A DNA stretch of 42,469 nucleotides from Bacillota bacterium (GTDB lineage: Bacteria > Bacillota > Bacilli > Paenibacillales > NBRC-103111). The notes below the pieces were generated by a model that worked only from the letters and a program-made list of their open reading frames with translations, made no database searches and was not told the origin of the DNA. Made by a program: the position numbers and the translations under genes. This document shows, in pieces, positions 1 to 7,066 of the stretch; position 1 is the stretch's first letter, and each line of letters starts with the position of its first letter. The stretch covers positions 1 to 42,469 of the forward strand of contig JAEWGW010000001.1 in NCBI GenBank assembly GCA_023388055.1. The letters run 5' to 3'.

Positions 1-116
1 AAAACGAAGGTAACGGCGCCCCCCGGCGTTCCCCTGGCAGTGGATCCTCATCTGTTCAAGAAGTTGAAATCCTGCGAATGAGTGAGCATTCGAGAGCTAT
101 CCCCTAATTACGAGGG

Positions 117-300
117 ACGGAACTCAGGAGCCCTTAGCGGGTAAAATCCGGTTTGTTTGGAGCCTAACGGAACTCAGAAGCTCTTACAGGGCTTACAGCT
201 TACCGTTGGCGTCAAAACAGGCTTCTAACGGTCGCTGAGTTCCGTTAAATTGGCAAACAGTCGGATTTCCGCGTTTAAGCGCTTCTGAGTTCCGTTAGCG
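117..300. repeat. Intergenic repeat element, family A (two direct plus two inverted copies)
   Basis: Four copies of a motif around GGAACTCAG lie in a gene-free stretch. Two are forward (cores at 119-127 and 169-177) and two inverted (CTGAGTTCC at 235-243 and 285-293). The starts are 50, 66 and 50 bases apart. The fuller motif is AACGGAACTCAG, mostly followed by AGC and CTTA. The inner pair can form one stem and the outer pair another. The sequence between copies is not conserved, so this is not a simple long hairpin. The layout closely matches the unrelated family B elements at 9331-9505 and 28504-28678. Bases 1-116 hold nothing I can recognise. Confidence 0.75.
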
Positions 301-355
301 CGCAGTGGAGGCTGGTACAGACTAAGACCCTAGTTTGTCAAAACCCGCCCCACGC

Positions 356-385
356 AAAAAAAGAGCGGAAGCCTGGCTTCCGCTC
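356..385 (-). terminator. Rho-independent terminator for the lactonase gene
   Basis: A near-perfect hairpin (GAGCGGAAGCC, one-base loop, GGCTTCCGCTC) at 363-385 is flanked by seven A on its left. Read on the minus strand this is a GC-rich stem followed by seven U. It lies about 200 bases downstream of the minus-strand lactonase stop, with no other gene in between. Confidence 0.85.
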
Positions 386-438
386 ACAATACCGCTATAC
401 AACAGCACACCACTAATCTCCCGCAGCTAAGCCCACTA

Positions 439-527
439 TATAGCACCACGCAGCAGACAGCATCTACCACTCACTAACCCGCCATACAGCACCACGCAGC
501 AGGCATCTACCACTCACTAACCCGCCA
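439..527. repeat. Short tandem repeat, two units of 46 and 43 bp
   Basis: Units 439-484 and 485-527 are nearly identical and differ mainly by a three-base insertion. Shared blocks are AGCACCACGCAGCAG and CATCTACCACTCACTAACCC. A partial third unit begins at 528, and a degenerate copy may precede 439. The array lies in the transcribed 3' region of the minus-strand lactonase gene, between its stop and its terminator. No reading frame runs through it. Confidence 0.7.
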
Positions 528-588
528 TATAGCAGCATTCACTCCGCACACAGAGCTACTTACTCTACCTCAAATTTACCTCTGGCGC

Positions 589-1668
589 TTATGACAAGTC
601 CGCAAACTTCACACAAACCGGTTTGGGCAGCACCAGGCTGCGGCCGTTGGCCAACAGCCGGCCGGTTTCTGCGTCACGCTCAAACACCACAATATTGTTG
701 CCGTCCCGGTTGGCGGCCAGCAAGAGCCGGTCATCCGGCGACAGTGCAAAGTTGCGGGGATGGCCGCCTTGGGTGAGTACATGCTCCACCGGCGACAGTG
801 TCCCGTCGGACGGGCTTACAGCAAAGACGGCGATGCTGTCATGGCCCCGGTTGGAGCCGTATACGTAACGTCCGTCCCGTGTAATGTGGATGTCCGCCGT
901 AGCGCTTTCGCCAGTGAAATCCTCTGGCAGCGTGCTGGTGGTCTGAACCGGTATCAGGGCACCGCTTGTCCGGTTATAACGAAACACCGTAATGGTGGAG
1001 CTCAACTCATTGATGGAGTAACCCACAGCCAGCTCCGGATGGAAGGCAAAATGCCGCGGCCCCGAACCCGGCGGCAGATCCACCGATGCTGTTTCTGTCA
1101 GCGATGGGGCTTCCGGATCGATCCGGTAGCTGACGATCTTGTCCATACCCAGATCGCACACCACCGCGAATTGATTGTCGGGGTCCACAAACACCGAATG
1201 GGCCCGGGCCTGGGTTTGGGCGGGAAGGATACTGGACCCGGTATGTGTAAGGACCTGTGCTGAGGGGCCGATCCGCCCGTCCTCCAGCACCGAATTTACC
1301 CCCACCAATCCGCCGTGGTAGCTGGCCGTAAAGAGACACTTGCGGCTTTTGTCCAATTGTATATGGCAGATGGGGGAATCCACCGTACGCTCGCGGTTCA
1401 GCTCGGTCAGACTCCCTTTTTCGGGATCGATAGAAAAAGCGGCCGCCACCCCGCTGCGTCCTCCCGTCTGGCCCTCAGAGAGCACATACAGGATGCGCTT
1501 TTCCGGATCAACGTCCAGGAATGTGGGATTCTTCAATCCCTGTATACGGTCGGTGATGGTCAATTCTCCATGCACCGGATGAAACAGGCCTACATACACA
1601 CCATCTTCCTCTGCTTCGGCATAGGACCCGATAAAAGCAAAAATTCGTTTATTTGCATTGTTCTCCAA
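589..1668 (-). CDS. Lactonase family beta-propeller protein (6-phosphogluconolactonase-like)
   Basis: This 359-residue protein has the repeated pattern of the seven-bladed lactonase (Pgl/YkgB-like) family: an N-terminal FIGSYAEAEEDGVYV-type strand, then blade repeats such as NPTFLDVDPEKRILYVLSE, HSVFVDPDNQFAVVCDLG, GPRHFAFHPE and HPRNFALSPDDRLLLAANRD. Length is normal for the family and no signal peptide is visible, so it is probably cytoplasmic. Members hydrolyse 6-phosphogluconolactone or related sugar lactones, but several have other or unknown substrates, so the pathway role is inferred. The start is a TTG at 1668-1666, five bases after GGGGTGAT (1681-1674); no better start lies nearby. 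It is transcribed alone, divergent from the small zinc-ribbon gene. Confidence 0.85.
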   Translation of the reverse strand: MENNANKRIFAFIGSYAEAEEDGVYVGLFHPVHGELTITDRIQGLKNPTFLDVDPEKRILYVLSEGQTGGRSGVAAAFSIDPEKGSLTELNRERTVDSPICHIQLDKSRKCLFTASYHGGLVGVNSVLEDGRIGPSAQVLTHTGSSILPAQTQARAHSVFVDPDNQFAVVCDLGMDKIVSYRIDPEAPSLTETASVDLPPGSGPRHFAFHPELAVGYSINELSSTITVFRYNRTSGALIPVQTTSTLPEDFTGESATADIHITRDGRYVYGSNRGHDSIAVFAVSPSDGTLSPVEHVLTQGGHPRNFALSPDDRLLLAANRDGNNIVVFERDAETGRLLANGRSLVLPKPVCVKFADLS

Positions 1669-1701
1669 AATGTATCACCCCGCATATTATAATTCGCAAT
1701 C

Positions 1702-1730
1702 ATTATACAATCCCCGACAAGAATGGACAA
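1702..1730 (-). promoter_or_regulatory. Sigma-A-type promoter of the lactonase gene
   Basis: On the minus strand TTGTCC (1730-1725) and TATAAT (1707-1702) are 17 bases apart. The predicted transcript starts near 1695, giving a leader of about 26 bases before the TTG start. It stands back to back with the plus-strand promoter at 1737-1765. Confidence 0.6.
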
Positions 1731-1736
1731 AAAGAT

Positions 1737-1765
1737 TTGACATGATACGAAATGTTTCGTATTAT
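1737..1765 (+). promoter_or_regulatory. Sigma-A-type promoter with palindromic operator in its spacer
   Basis: TTGACA (1737-1742) and TATTAT (1760-1765) are 17 bases apart. A perfect inverted repeat, ATACGAAATGTTTCGTAT (1745-1762, 8-base arms, 2-base centre), fills the spacer and enters the -10. A repressor bound there would block RNA polymerase. It would drive the small zinc-ribbon gene and probably the next two genes. The inverse of the TGATACG block at 1743-1749 recurs at 1788-1794 (CGTATCA) in the leader. Confidence 0.65.
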
Positions 1766-1847
1766 GGAGAAAATGTTGATCCGTAACGTATCATACCATA
1801 TTTTATACTATGGTGGCTACATATCGGGAAAAGGGGAGAACCGTCCT

Positions 1848-2027
1848 ATGCATACAGAAGTGTATTGCATTTGCTGCAAGCGGAGAGTGCCTGTCGAATT
1901 AGCGAAGCTGACCTTCAAAACGGGATTTTATCGCAACATTCCTTTGGGAATTTGCCAATCCTGCGGTAAAATAGAATTCAACGCATATACATATGAGGTT
2001 GTATGTATGCCGGCCCCGGTTTATTGA
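1848..2027 (+). CDS. Small protein with two Cys pairs (zinc-ribbon-like)
   Basis: This 59-residue protein has a CxCC cluster near the N-terminus (YCICCKRR) and a CxxC pair later (ICQSCGK), the spacing of a small zinc ribbon. No other domain is seen and I do not recognise a named family. The start is the ATG at 1848, nine bases after AAGGGGAG (1831-1838). The frame stays open to 1752 but that region is the promoter and leader. It is the first gene after a promoter with a palindromic operator and lies 54 bases ahead of the metallophosphoesterase, so the two may be co-transcribed. Confidence 0.6.
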   Translation: MHTEVYCICCKRRVPVELAKLTFKTGFYRNIPLGICQSCGKIEFNAYTYEVVCMPAPVY

Positions 2028-2081
2028 AGGTAGGTCCTTCCCGGGACATGTGGCAAACAACCGGCGGGAAGGAGGCGCACT

Positions 2082-2852
2082 ATGCTGGAATGGATCATTC
2101 CGGGAGCGGCTGCCGCTCTGGCGGGATACGGATTTTTGATTGTACCTACCCAATGGCTCAAGCTGGAACGGATTCGCCACCCCATCGGCTTGAACAAGAA
2201 GATCCTGCAGATCAGCGACATCCATGTGGAGAAGCTGCGGATCAGCCCTCGCAGATTGGAGCGGACAATCCGGGAGGAAGCGCCGGACTGGATTGCGCTG
2301 ACAGGGGATTTTACCCGTAAAACCTGGTATTTGCCCCGCCTGGAGCCTTATCTGAAGGTTATATCCGCATCGGGTGTGCCCGTTTATGCGGTTTTGGGCA
2401 ACCATGACTATAAGATGAAAAGCGGCATGAACCGGCTATTGGAGCTGCTCAGCCGTTATGGCATTATTCTTCTGCGCAACGAAGCACTCCGCCTGCCGGA
2501 TTGCACTCTGGTCGGTATCGACAATTTCGGCACCGGCCACAGCAAAATCGGCAAGGCCTTCCGCCAGACCAAACCCACCGACACCATTATCGTCCTCACC
2601 CACGATCCCAATGTGGTCCCGCATATCGGGAAACGCTACGATTACCTCATGTCGGGACATCTCCACGGCAAACAATTGAATATTCCCTTTTTCTTCCGCT
2701 TCAAACCTAAGGGCGAGCTTCCGGCCCAGGGCATCTACAAAGGATTGCACCGTTCCCCGCAGGGGACGTATTACATATCCAAAGGAATCGGCCAGGCCGG
2801 GGTGAATGCCCGGTTTATGGTCCGCAGCGAGGTCACCGTCCATGAGCTGTAG
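2082..2852 (+). CDS. Metallophosphoesterase (YkuE/YaeI-like)
   Basis: All signature motifs of calcineurin-like metallophosphoesterases are present in order: SDIHVEK (metal-binding D and H), TGDF, GNHD, a later THDP and the C-terminal GHLHG. The 256-residue length and the hydrophobic N-terminal segment (about residues 5-22, AAAALAGYGFLIV) match the membrane-associated YkuE/YaeI group that acts on phosphodiesters, in some members lipid A precursors or phospholipids. The substrate here is unknown. The start ATG follows AAGGAGG with good spacing. The gene lies 30 bases ahead of the WYL regulator on the same strand. Confidence 0.85.
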   Translation: MLEWIIPGAAAALAGYGFLIVPTQWLKLERIRHPIGLNKKILQISDIHVEKLRISPRRLERTIREEAPDWIALTGDFTRKTWYLPRLEPYLKVISASGVPVYAVLGNHDYKMKSGMNRLLELLSRYGIILLRNEALRLPDCTLVGIDNFGTGHSKIGKAFRQTKPTDTIIVLTHDPNVVPHIGKRYDYLMSGHLHGKQLNIPFFFRFKPKGELPAQGIYKGLHRSPQGTYYISKGIGQAGVNARFMVRSEVTVHEL

Positions 2853-2882
2853 AATCGTCCCCAACGGGCAGGGGGCAGCCGG

Positions 2883-3812
2883 ATGAAAATCGACAGATTG
2901 CTGGGGATGCTGATCTATTTGCTCAACCGGGACACGGTCAGCGCCCGGGAGCTGGCGGAGCGCTTCGAGGTTTCCATGCGTACGGTGCAGCGGGACATGG
3001 AAACCTTGGGTTTGTCCGGTATTCCGGTAGCCTCTATCCTAGGCACAGCCGGAGGCTACAGAATCATGGATACCTACAAGCTGAGCCGGCAGCTGTTCAC
3101 CGCCGAGGATTATCTCCAGCTGGTCATCGCCCTTAGAGGCCTTGACTCTGCTTACCAAAGCAGGGAGGTGGGAGCCGCCTTGGAAAAAATGCTCTCCCTC
3201 ACTCCCGACGACATGGCAGCGGAACAGCGGCTGCAGCTGGATTTGAGCGTATTGCGGGAGGGGCTTGAGGCGGGGGACCGCCTGGCTGCCCTGGATGCGG
3301 CTATCCGCAGAGGCAAGGCCGTCTGTTTTGACTATACGAACGCACAGCTGGCCAGCACCCGGCGGCTGGTGGAGCCTGTGCAGCTCACTTACAAATGGTA
3401 TGCCTGGTACCTCTTAGGGTATTGCTGCGAAAAACAAGCCTACCGGCTGTTCCGTCTGTCCCGCATCCGCAATCTCGCCGTTACCGGGGAATCCGTTTCC
3501 CGGGATCACAGACAGGCGGAGCAGCAGTGGGCCGAAGCAGAGAAGGAACGCCCTTACGTGCAGATGAAGCTGGCTTTTGCCCCGGAGGTGCGGATTCTGG
3601 TGGAGGAGTCCTTTCCGTTTGCCCGCATCAGTGGATCGGCTGAGGATCACACGCTGCTGGCCGAGCTTTCCCTTCCGGAAAACGAGCGGGGCTGGTTTGG
3701 TGTGCTGCTGGAGCTGGGAGGCAGGGTTACAGTTCTGGAGCCTGAGGCCGTCAGGCAGGAGCTGCTATCCCGGGCCAGGGATATTGTGAATTTGTACCGT
3801 TCTGCCGAATGA
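2883..3812 (+). CDS. HTH-WYL transcriptional regulator (YafY/DeoR-like)
   Basis: The N-terminal part (residues about 1-60) is a winged helix: LLGMLIYLLNRDTVSARELAE, then SMRTVQRDMETL as the recognition helix. The middle holds a WYL domain (about 140-215) with KWYAWYLLGYC and the arginine-rich YRLFRLSRI segment that senses ligand, often nucleic acid or a nucleotide. A WCX-type C-terminus ends the 309-residue protein, a normal length. It acts as a cytoplasmic DNA-binding repressor or activator. The target is unknown; the palindromes in the next intergenic region are candidate sites. It probably shares a transcript with the metallophosphoesterase. Confidence 0.85.
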   Translation: MKIDRLLGMLIYLLNRDTVSARELAERFEVSMRTVQRDMETLGLSGIPVASILGTAGGYRIMDTYKLSRQLFTAEDYLQLVIALRGLDSAYQSREVGAALEKMLSLTPDDMAAEQRLQLDLSVLREGLEAGDRLAALDAAIRRGKAVCFDYTNAQLASTRRLVEPVQLTYKWYAWYLLGYCCEKQAYRLFRLSRIRNLAVTGESVSRDHRQAEQQWAEAEKERPYVQMKLAFAPEVRILVEESFPFARISGSAEDHTLLAELSLPENERGWFGVLLELGGRVTVLEPEAVRQELLSRARDIVNLYRSAE

Positions 3813-4108
3813 CGACATACAGCTGTCCGGATTCCTCTCCTATAATAGGCTCATCCGTTGGGAGTCTGACTGACAAAACAAAGGAATGAATAAATATTTA
3901 TGTGAAATGACTGGGAGGGAAGGAGTGACTTGGGAGCGAGTTTTTTGGCGGCTTTGAACCCTTATATATTCTTTCAATCAAGGCCGACAAAACGTGTTTG
4001 AGCATCCAAGACACTCCTTTCCCGGTAAGGAATGAAACCTGATAAATATTTATTCACCACCACTCCGTCAGACAGACCCCTACAACGGATAATAGGGAAG
4101 AGGAGCGG
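3813..4108. other. Intergenic region with a widely spaced AT-rich inverted repeat
   Basis: This 296-base gap holds TGAATAAATATTTAT at 3887-3901 and the exact inverted copy ATAAATATTTATTCA at 4042-4056. Each contains the 12-base palindrome ATAAATATTTAT, and they lie about 155 bases apart. A -10-like TATAAT sits at 3841-3846 without a clear -35. A 23-codon frame opened by TTG at 3930 (stop at 4001) follows a strong GGGAGGGAAGGAG, but it has no other support and is not called as a gene. Confidence 0.5.
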
Positions 4109-4114
4109 ATGAAC

Positions 4115-4507
4115 ATGAACAATAACACGGGAAGCATCGTCAGAAGCCATATACATGAGGAATACGCCTACTCCGAAATTGTGGAGGCAGGCGGTTTTGT
4201 TTTTCTCAATTTTTGTGTAGGCAATGTGAGCGGAACGGTAGAGCAGCAGGTGGAGGGCGCTTTGGATGATATGAGCGGCAGGCTTGCCCAGGTGGGGCTG
4301 ACTCTGGAGCATGTAGTCAAGCTGGATGTGCTTCTGCGGGATGTTTGGGATATTCCCGTGATGGAGGCGGTGTTCAAGCGCAGATTCAAGGGCGTGTATC
4401 CGGCGCGCAAAACCATTTCCACCGAATTCGCCCATCATGGCGGCCCCACCGGCTTGAAGGTGCAGATGGATGGGATTGCCTATGGGGGAACAGGAAAATC
4501 CGGCTGA
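4115..4507 (+). CDS. RidA/YjgF/YER057c/UK114 family protein
   Basis: The protein of about 130 residues carries the RidA fold signatures: GGFVFLNFCVGN for the early strands, a helix with QVEGALDDMSGRLAQVGLTLEHVVK, then VLLRDVWDIPVMEAVFKRRF and the YPARKTIS segment whose arginine binds the carboxylate of the substrate. Classical RidA hydrolyses reactive enamine/imine intermediates from amino-acid enzymes; many paralogues have lost this, so deaminase activity here is an inference. The ATG at 4115 lies nine bases after GAGGAG; an in-frame ATG at 4109 is too close to it. A single gene, 83 bases ahead of the EEP hydrolase. Confidence 0.85.
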   Translation: MNNNTGSIVRSHIHEEYAYSEIVEAGGFVFLNFCVGNVSGTVEQQVEGALDDMSGRLAQVGLTLEHVVKLDVLLRDVWDIPVMEAVFKRRFKGVYPARKTISTEFAHHGGPTGLKVQMDGIAYGGTGKSG

Positions 4508-4590
4508 CCTTGGAATCCATATTGCGCTGGCAGCCGCATAAGGCTCATAATATAGAGAACGAATGCGGTTGAAAGGATGACAATCCCCCC

Positions 4591-5418
4591 GTGAAAATAA
4601 CAGCTATGAGCTTTAACCTGCGGGTCTGCCGGTTCTTGGATTTCCACCGGTCGTGGGTGTTCCGCCGAGAGAGCGCCGCCTTGGCCGTGGCCGCCCAGAA
4701 GCCTTGTCTGGTGGGTTTCCAGGAGCTGACCGGGCGGATGCTGGCGGAGCTTTCCCCGCTACTGCCGGAATACGGCTACGTGGGGACGGGCCGAAACAAG
4801 GATGGCGGCGGCGAGCATAATGCCATCTTTTATCACCGGAAACGGCTGGTTCCCTTGGAATGGGGCCAGCTGTGGCTGTCTGAGCAGCCCCAGGTTGCGG
4901 GCAGCATCGGCTGGGATGCGCGGCATCCCCGCATATGCACCTGGGCCAAGCTGAAGCTCGTGAAGGATCCGGCGGTTACCATTCTGATGTACAATACCCA
5001 TCTGGACCATATCGGTCGCACCGCCAAACGCCAAGGCGCATTGCTGGTCTGGCGAACCATCCGGGAGCATCAGGAGCGCTTCGGGCCTACCCCTGTGCTG
5101 CTGGCTGGTGATTTCAACGCGGGGCCCGAGCATCCGGTTATCCGTTTCCTCTCGGGAGAGGATGAGCTGGAGGGGGAGAGCAGCCCCCTGGCCAATGCCT
5201 TCGCCGATCCCCAGCATGCAGGCAAAACCCATCACGGCTTCCTGGGCGGCCGGCTGGGCAAACCCATCGATTATTTATTCGGCGGATTTGGCCTGCTGCC
5301 CTTGCACGGAGATGTGATCCGCTCCAAGTATAACGGCCGGTACCCCTCCGACCATTACCCGGTCAGCGGGGTATTCCGGGTGCAGCGGCTTACGCCGAAG
5401 CCAGCACAAACACCTTGA
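4591..5418 (+). CDS. Endonuclease/exonuclease/phosphatase (EEP) family hydrolase
   Basis: This 275-residue protein has the ordered EEP motifs: SFNLR near the start, GFQELTG (metal-binding Glu), EHNAIFYHR, YNTHLDH, LAGDFNA (catalytic Asp and Asn), KPIDYLF and the terminal SDHYPV. Metal-dependent phosphodiester or phosphomonoester cleavage is secure; whether the substrate is DNA, a sugar phosphate or a lipid headgroup is not. No signal peptide is visible. The start is GTG at 4591; the only SD-like element (AAGG near 4573) is rather distant. Its 3' end overlaps the convergent LysM/3D gene by 29 bases, with no separate terminator visible. Confidence 0.85.
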   Translation: MKITAMSFNLRVCRFLDFHRSWVFRRESAALAVAAQKPCLVGFQELTGRMLAELSPLLPEYGYVGTGRNKDGGGEHNAIFYHRKRLVPLEWGQLWLSEQPQVAGSIGWDARHPRICTWAKLKLVKDPAVTILMYNTHLDHIGRTAKRQGALLVWRTIREHQERFGPTPVLLAGDFNAGPEHPVIRFLSGEDELEGESSPLANAFADPQHAGKTHHGFLGGRLGKPIDYLFGGFGLLPLHGDVIRSKYNGRYPSDHYPVSGVFRVQRLTPKPAQTP

Positions 5419-6088
5419 CATTACGCTTGACGCCGAAGGTTCGGGCTTCGCCCACGTCATTCATGTATACGTCAATTTTGGACCCTTTAATGGCCGATCC
5501 GGTATCCTCCGCCTTGCGGATGCCTACCCCCTCGATATAAACGGTGGAGCCCAGCGGAATAACCTTGGGATCTACCGCTACCGTACGCCCTTCCTCCGCC
5601 CGCACACCGCTGTAGGTGATCCCGTATTCGGGATGGGAGGGGGTTTTTCCTGTGGATTCAGCGCCGGCTGTATAAGCGGTAAGGGTTGTGGAGAGGACCC
5701 GTTCAATTACCGGCTCCTTGCCTTCCAGAAGCGGTACAGGCATCTCCGGGATTTTAAGCTTTTGGCCGACATGGATAAAATTGGGGTTGGATATGTCGTT
5801 GCAGTCCTGAAGCATAGCTACGGATGTGCCGAAGCTGCCGGCGATTTTGGAGAGCGTATCCCCTGAACTGACGACATAGGTTAAGTTTTCCACTTTTGGT
5901 GCAGGAGCCGCCATTTCGTCAGCAATGGTTATCAGGTCTAAAGAGTGAGCCTCCGCCGCGGCAGCTGGTGCCATATGGACATCCCAGTCCTCATCGCTGA
6001 GCAATTGGCGGGCAGAAGCGCTGCCGCAGGGGGAGACAAGACTCAGGAGAAGCATCAGCAGCAACGTATAGCGCATGTGGCGTTTCAT
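5390..6088 (-). CDS. Secreted LysM - 3D domain wall protein
   Basis: The 232-residue protein has a signal peptide (KRHMRYTLLLMLLLSLVSPCGSASA), one LysM domain at about residues 69-112 (YVVSSGDTLSKIAGSFGTSVAML) for binding peptidoglycan, and a C-terminal 3D domain with the three conserved aspartates: AVDPKVIPLG, AEDTGSAIKG and KIDVYM. The 3D fold is related to lytic transglycosylase MltA and to YocH/YabE-type wall hydrolases, so wall turnover is the likely role. The ATG at 6088 is 12 bases from GGAGG (6105-6101); in-frame ATGs at 6097 and 6100 lie too close to it. The leader contains two short stem-loops (near 6119-6136 and 6166-6186). Confidence 0.85.
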   Translation of the reverse strand: MKRHMRYTLLLMLLLSLVSPCGSASARQLLSDEDWDVHMAPAAAAEAHSLDLITIADEMAAPAPKVENLTYVVSSGDTLSKIAGSFGTSVAMLQDCNDISNPNFIHVGQKLKIPEMPVPLLEGKEPVIERVLSTTLTAYTAGAESTGKTPSHPEYGITYSGVRAEEGRTVAVDPKVIPLGSTVYIEGVGIRKAEDTGSAIKGSKIDVYMNDVGEARTFGVKRNVKVFVLASA

Positions 6089-6250
6089 CGCATCCATCAT
6101 CCTCCATGAATTGGTTTTCCGGCAGAACACCGCCGGTATGAGACAATCTATGAATCTTGCAATGGCTAGCTGTATGATTACTAGCATGGCCGGATTTTGC
6201 GCTTCTATACCTTCTCTACCAAAATAATTCCCAAACATTTGAGCATAATG

Positions 6251-6307
6251 ATAGAGCCGCCCGGACAAGCAGCCATGGAATAAGGCTGAATGTCCGGACG
6301 GCTCTAT
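6251..6307. other. Strong 17-bp hairpin between tetR and the LysM/3D gene
   Basis: ATAGAGCCGCCCGGACA (6251-6267) and TGTCCGGACGGCTCTAT (6291-6307) are inverted repeats with one mismatch (pairing as a wobble in the minus-strand RNA) around a 23-base loop. It lies just after the TetR stop and ahead of the LysM/3D leader. No U tract follows on the minus strand, so it is an atypical terminator, an RNA-stabilising stem or a leader element. Confidence 0.5.
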
Positions 6308-6332
6308 ATGGTTTACACAGATTGAAGATCGT

Positions 6333-6947
6333 TTAAACGGCAGCACCCTCCAAAAAAAGCTCCACAATCGCTTCGGCGGATTCCCGTACAGACGGATACT
6401 GCTCCATCAGCACAGCGCGGTTGCCCAGCATCAGCAGGGAGGAAAAGGAGTAGGCCAGGAAACTGGGGGATAAGGGCTTTAGCTCCCCCCTGCCGGCAGC
6501 CTCCCGAAAGGCCTCCGCCATAATATGGTGGATCCGGCCCTCCGCATCATGGATTTCCTGCACTTGCTCCGGGGAAAGCCGGGACTCCGCTTCCTTCAGC
6601 ATGGTCATCAGATCAGGCCGGGTTTCGGCCAGATGTCCGGTGGCAATTTGGACCAGTCGCTCCTTTAGTGTTCCGGGGCCGGCCAGCATAAGGCGCGTTA
6701 TATTGGCTGCACGACCCAGCAAATGAACCACGGCTTGGGTAAACAGCACCGCTTTATTGGAATAATAGTAATAGATCGTCGCTTTGGTCACCTGGCAGTC
6801 TACCGCGATTTGCTCCAGAGAGATCTGCTCATAGCCCTTCTCCATAAACAGCCGTGCTGCCGCTTCCAGGAGCTGCGCCTCGATTCCGGCCTGTGGCTCC
6901 GGGCTTTTCGGCGGACGTCCGGGAGGACGTTTTCTTTTTTGATCCAA
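6333..6947 (-). CDS. TetR/AcrR family regulator, divergent from the MMPL exporter
   Basis: The N-terminal helix-turn-helix is typical of TetR: LLEAAARLFMEKGYEQISLEQIA, then VTKATIYYYYSNKAVLF. The C-terminal two thirds form the ligand-binding, dimerising part. The basic N-terminal tail (QKRKRPPGRPPKS) resembles an AT-hook and may add DNA contacts. Length is about 204 residues. The start may be TTG at 6947, 11 bases from AAGGGG (6964-6959); an in-frame GTG at 6956 is only two bases from it. It is divergent from the MMPL gene, and TetR proteins next to exporters usually repress them. The ligand is unknown. Confidence 0.85.
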   Translation of the reverse strand: MDQKRKRPPGRPPKSPEPQAGIEAQLLEAAARLFMEKGYEQISLEQIAVDCQVTKATIYYYYSNKAVLFTQAVVHLLGRAANITRLMLAGPGTLKERLVQIATGHLAETRPDLMTMLKEAESRLSPEQVQEIHDAEGRIHHIMAEAFREAAGRGELKPLSPSFLAYSFSSLLMLGNRAVLMEQYPSVRESAEAIVELFLEGAAV

Positions 6948-6962
6948 ACCCTTCACTTCCCC

Positions 6963-7014
6963 TTGAATAATTAACCCGTCGGTATATATAATGGGATTGT
7001 TATATTAATTATAA
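6963..7014 (+). promoter_or_regulatory. MMPL promoter with candidate TetR operator
   Basis: TTGAAT (6963-6968) and TATAAT (6987-6992) are 18 bases apart and point towards the MMPL gene. Immediately downstream TTATA-N5-TATAA (7000-7014) is an imperfect dyad at the expected transcription start, a suitable operator for the divergent TetR protein. The region is AT-rich, so the dyad could be chance. Confidence 0.5.
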
Positions 7015-7066
7015 ATAAAAGCAGCTTTGAAAGCTATAAGCCGCAATCGGTAAAGGAGCGTTGGTC

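Noticed and set aside
117..300. Spaced repeats resembling a CRISPR array
   Set aside because: The copies are in mirrored orientation, only four per element, about 15 bases long, and no cas gene is near.
3930..4001. Twenty-three-codon gene with strong ribosome site
   Set aside because: TTG start, no homology visible and no partner; kept only as an observation.
6089..6250. c-di-AMP (ydaO-type) riboswitch ahead of the LysM/3D gene
   Set aside because: Such wall genes often have one, but none of the conserved ydaO blocks is present; only two small stem-loops are seen.
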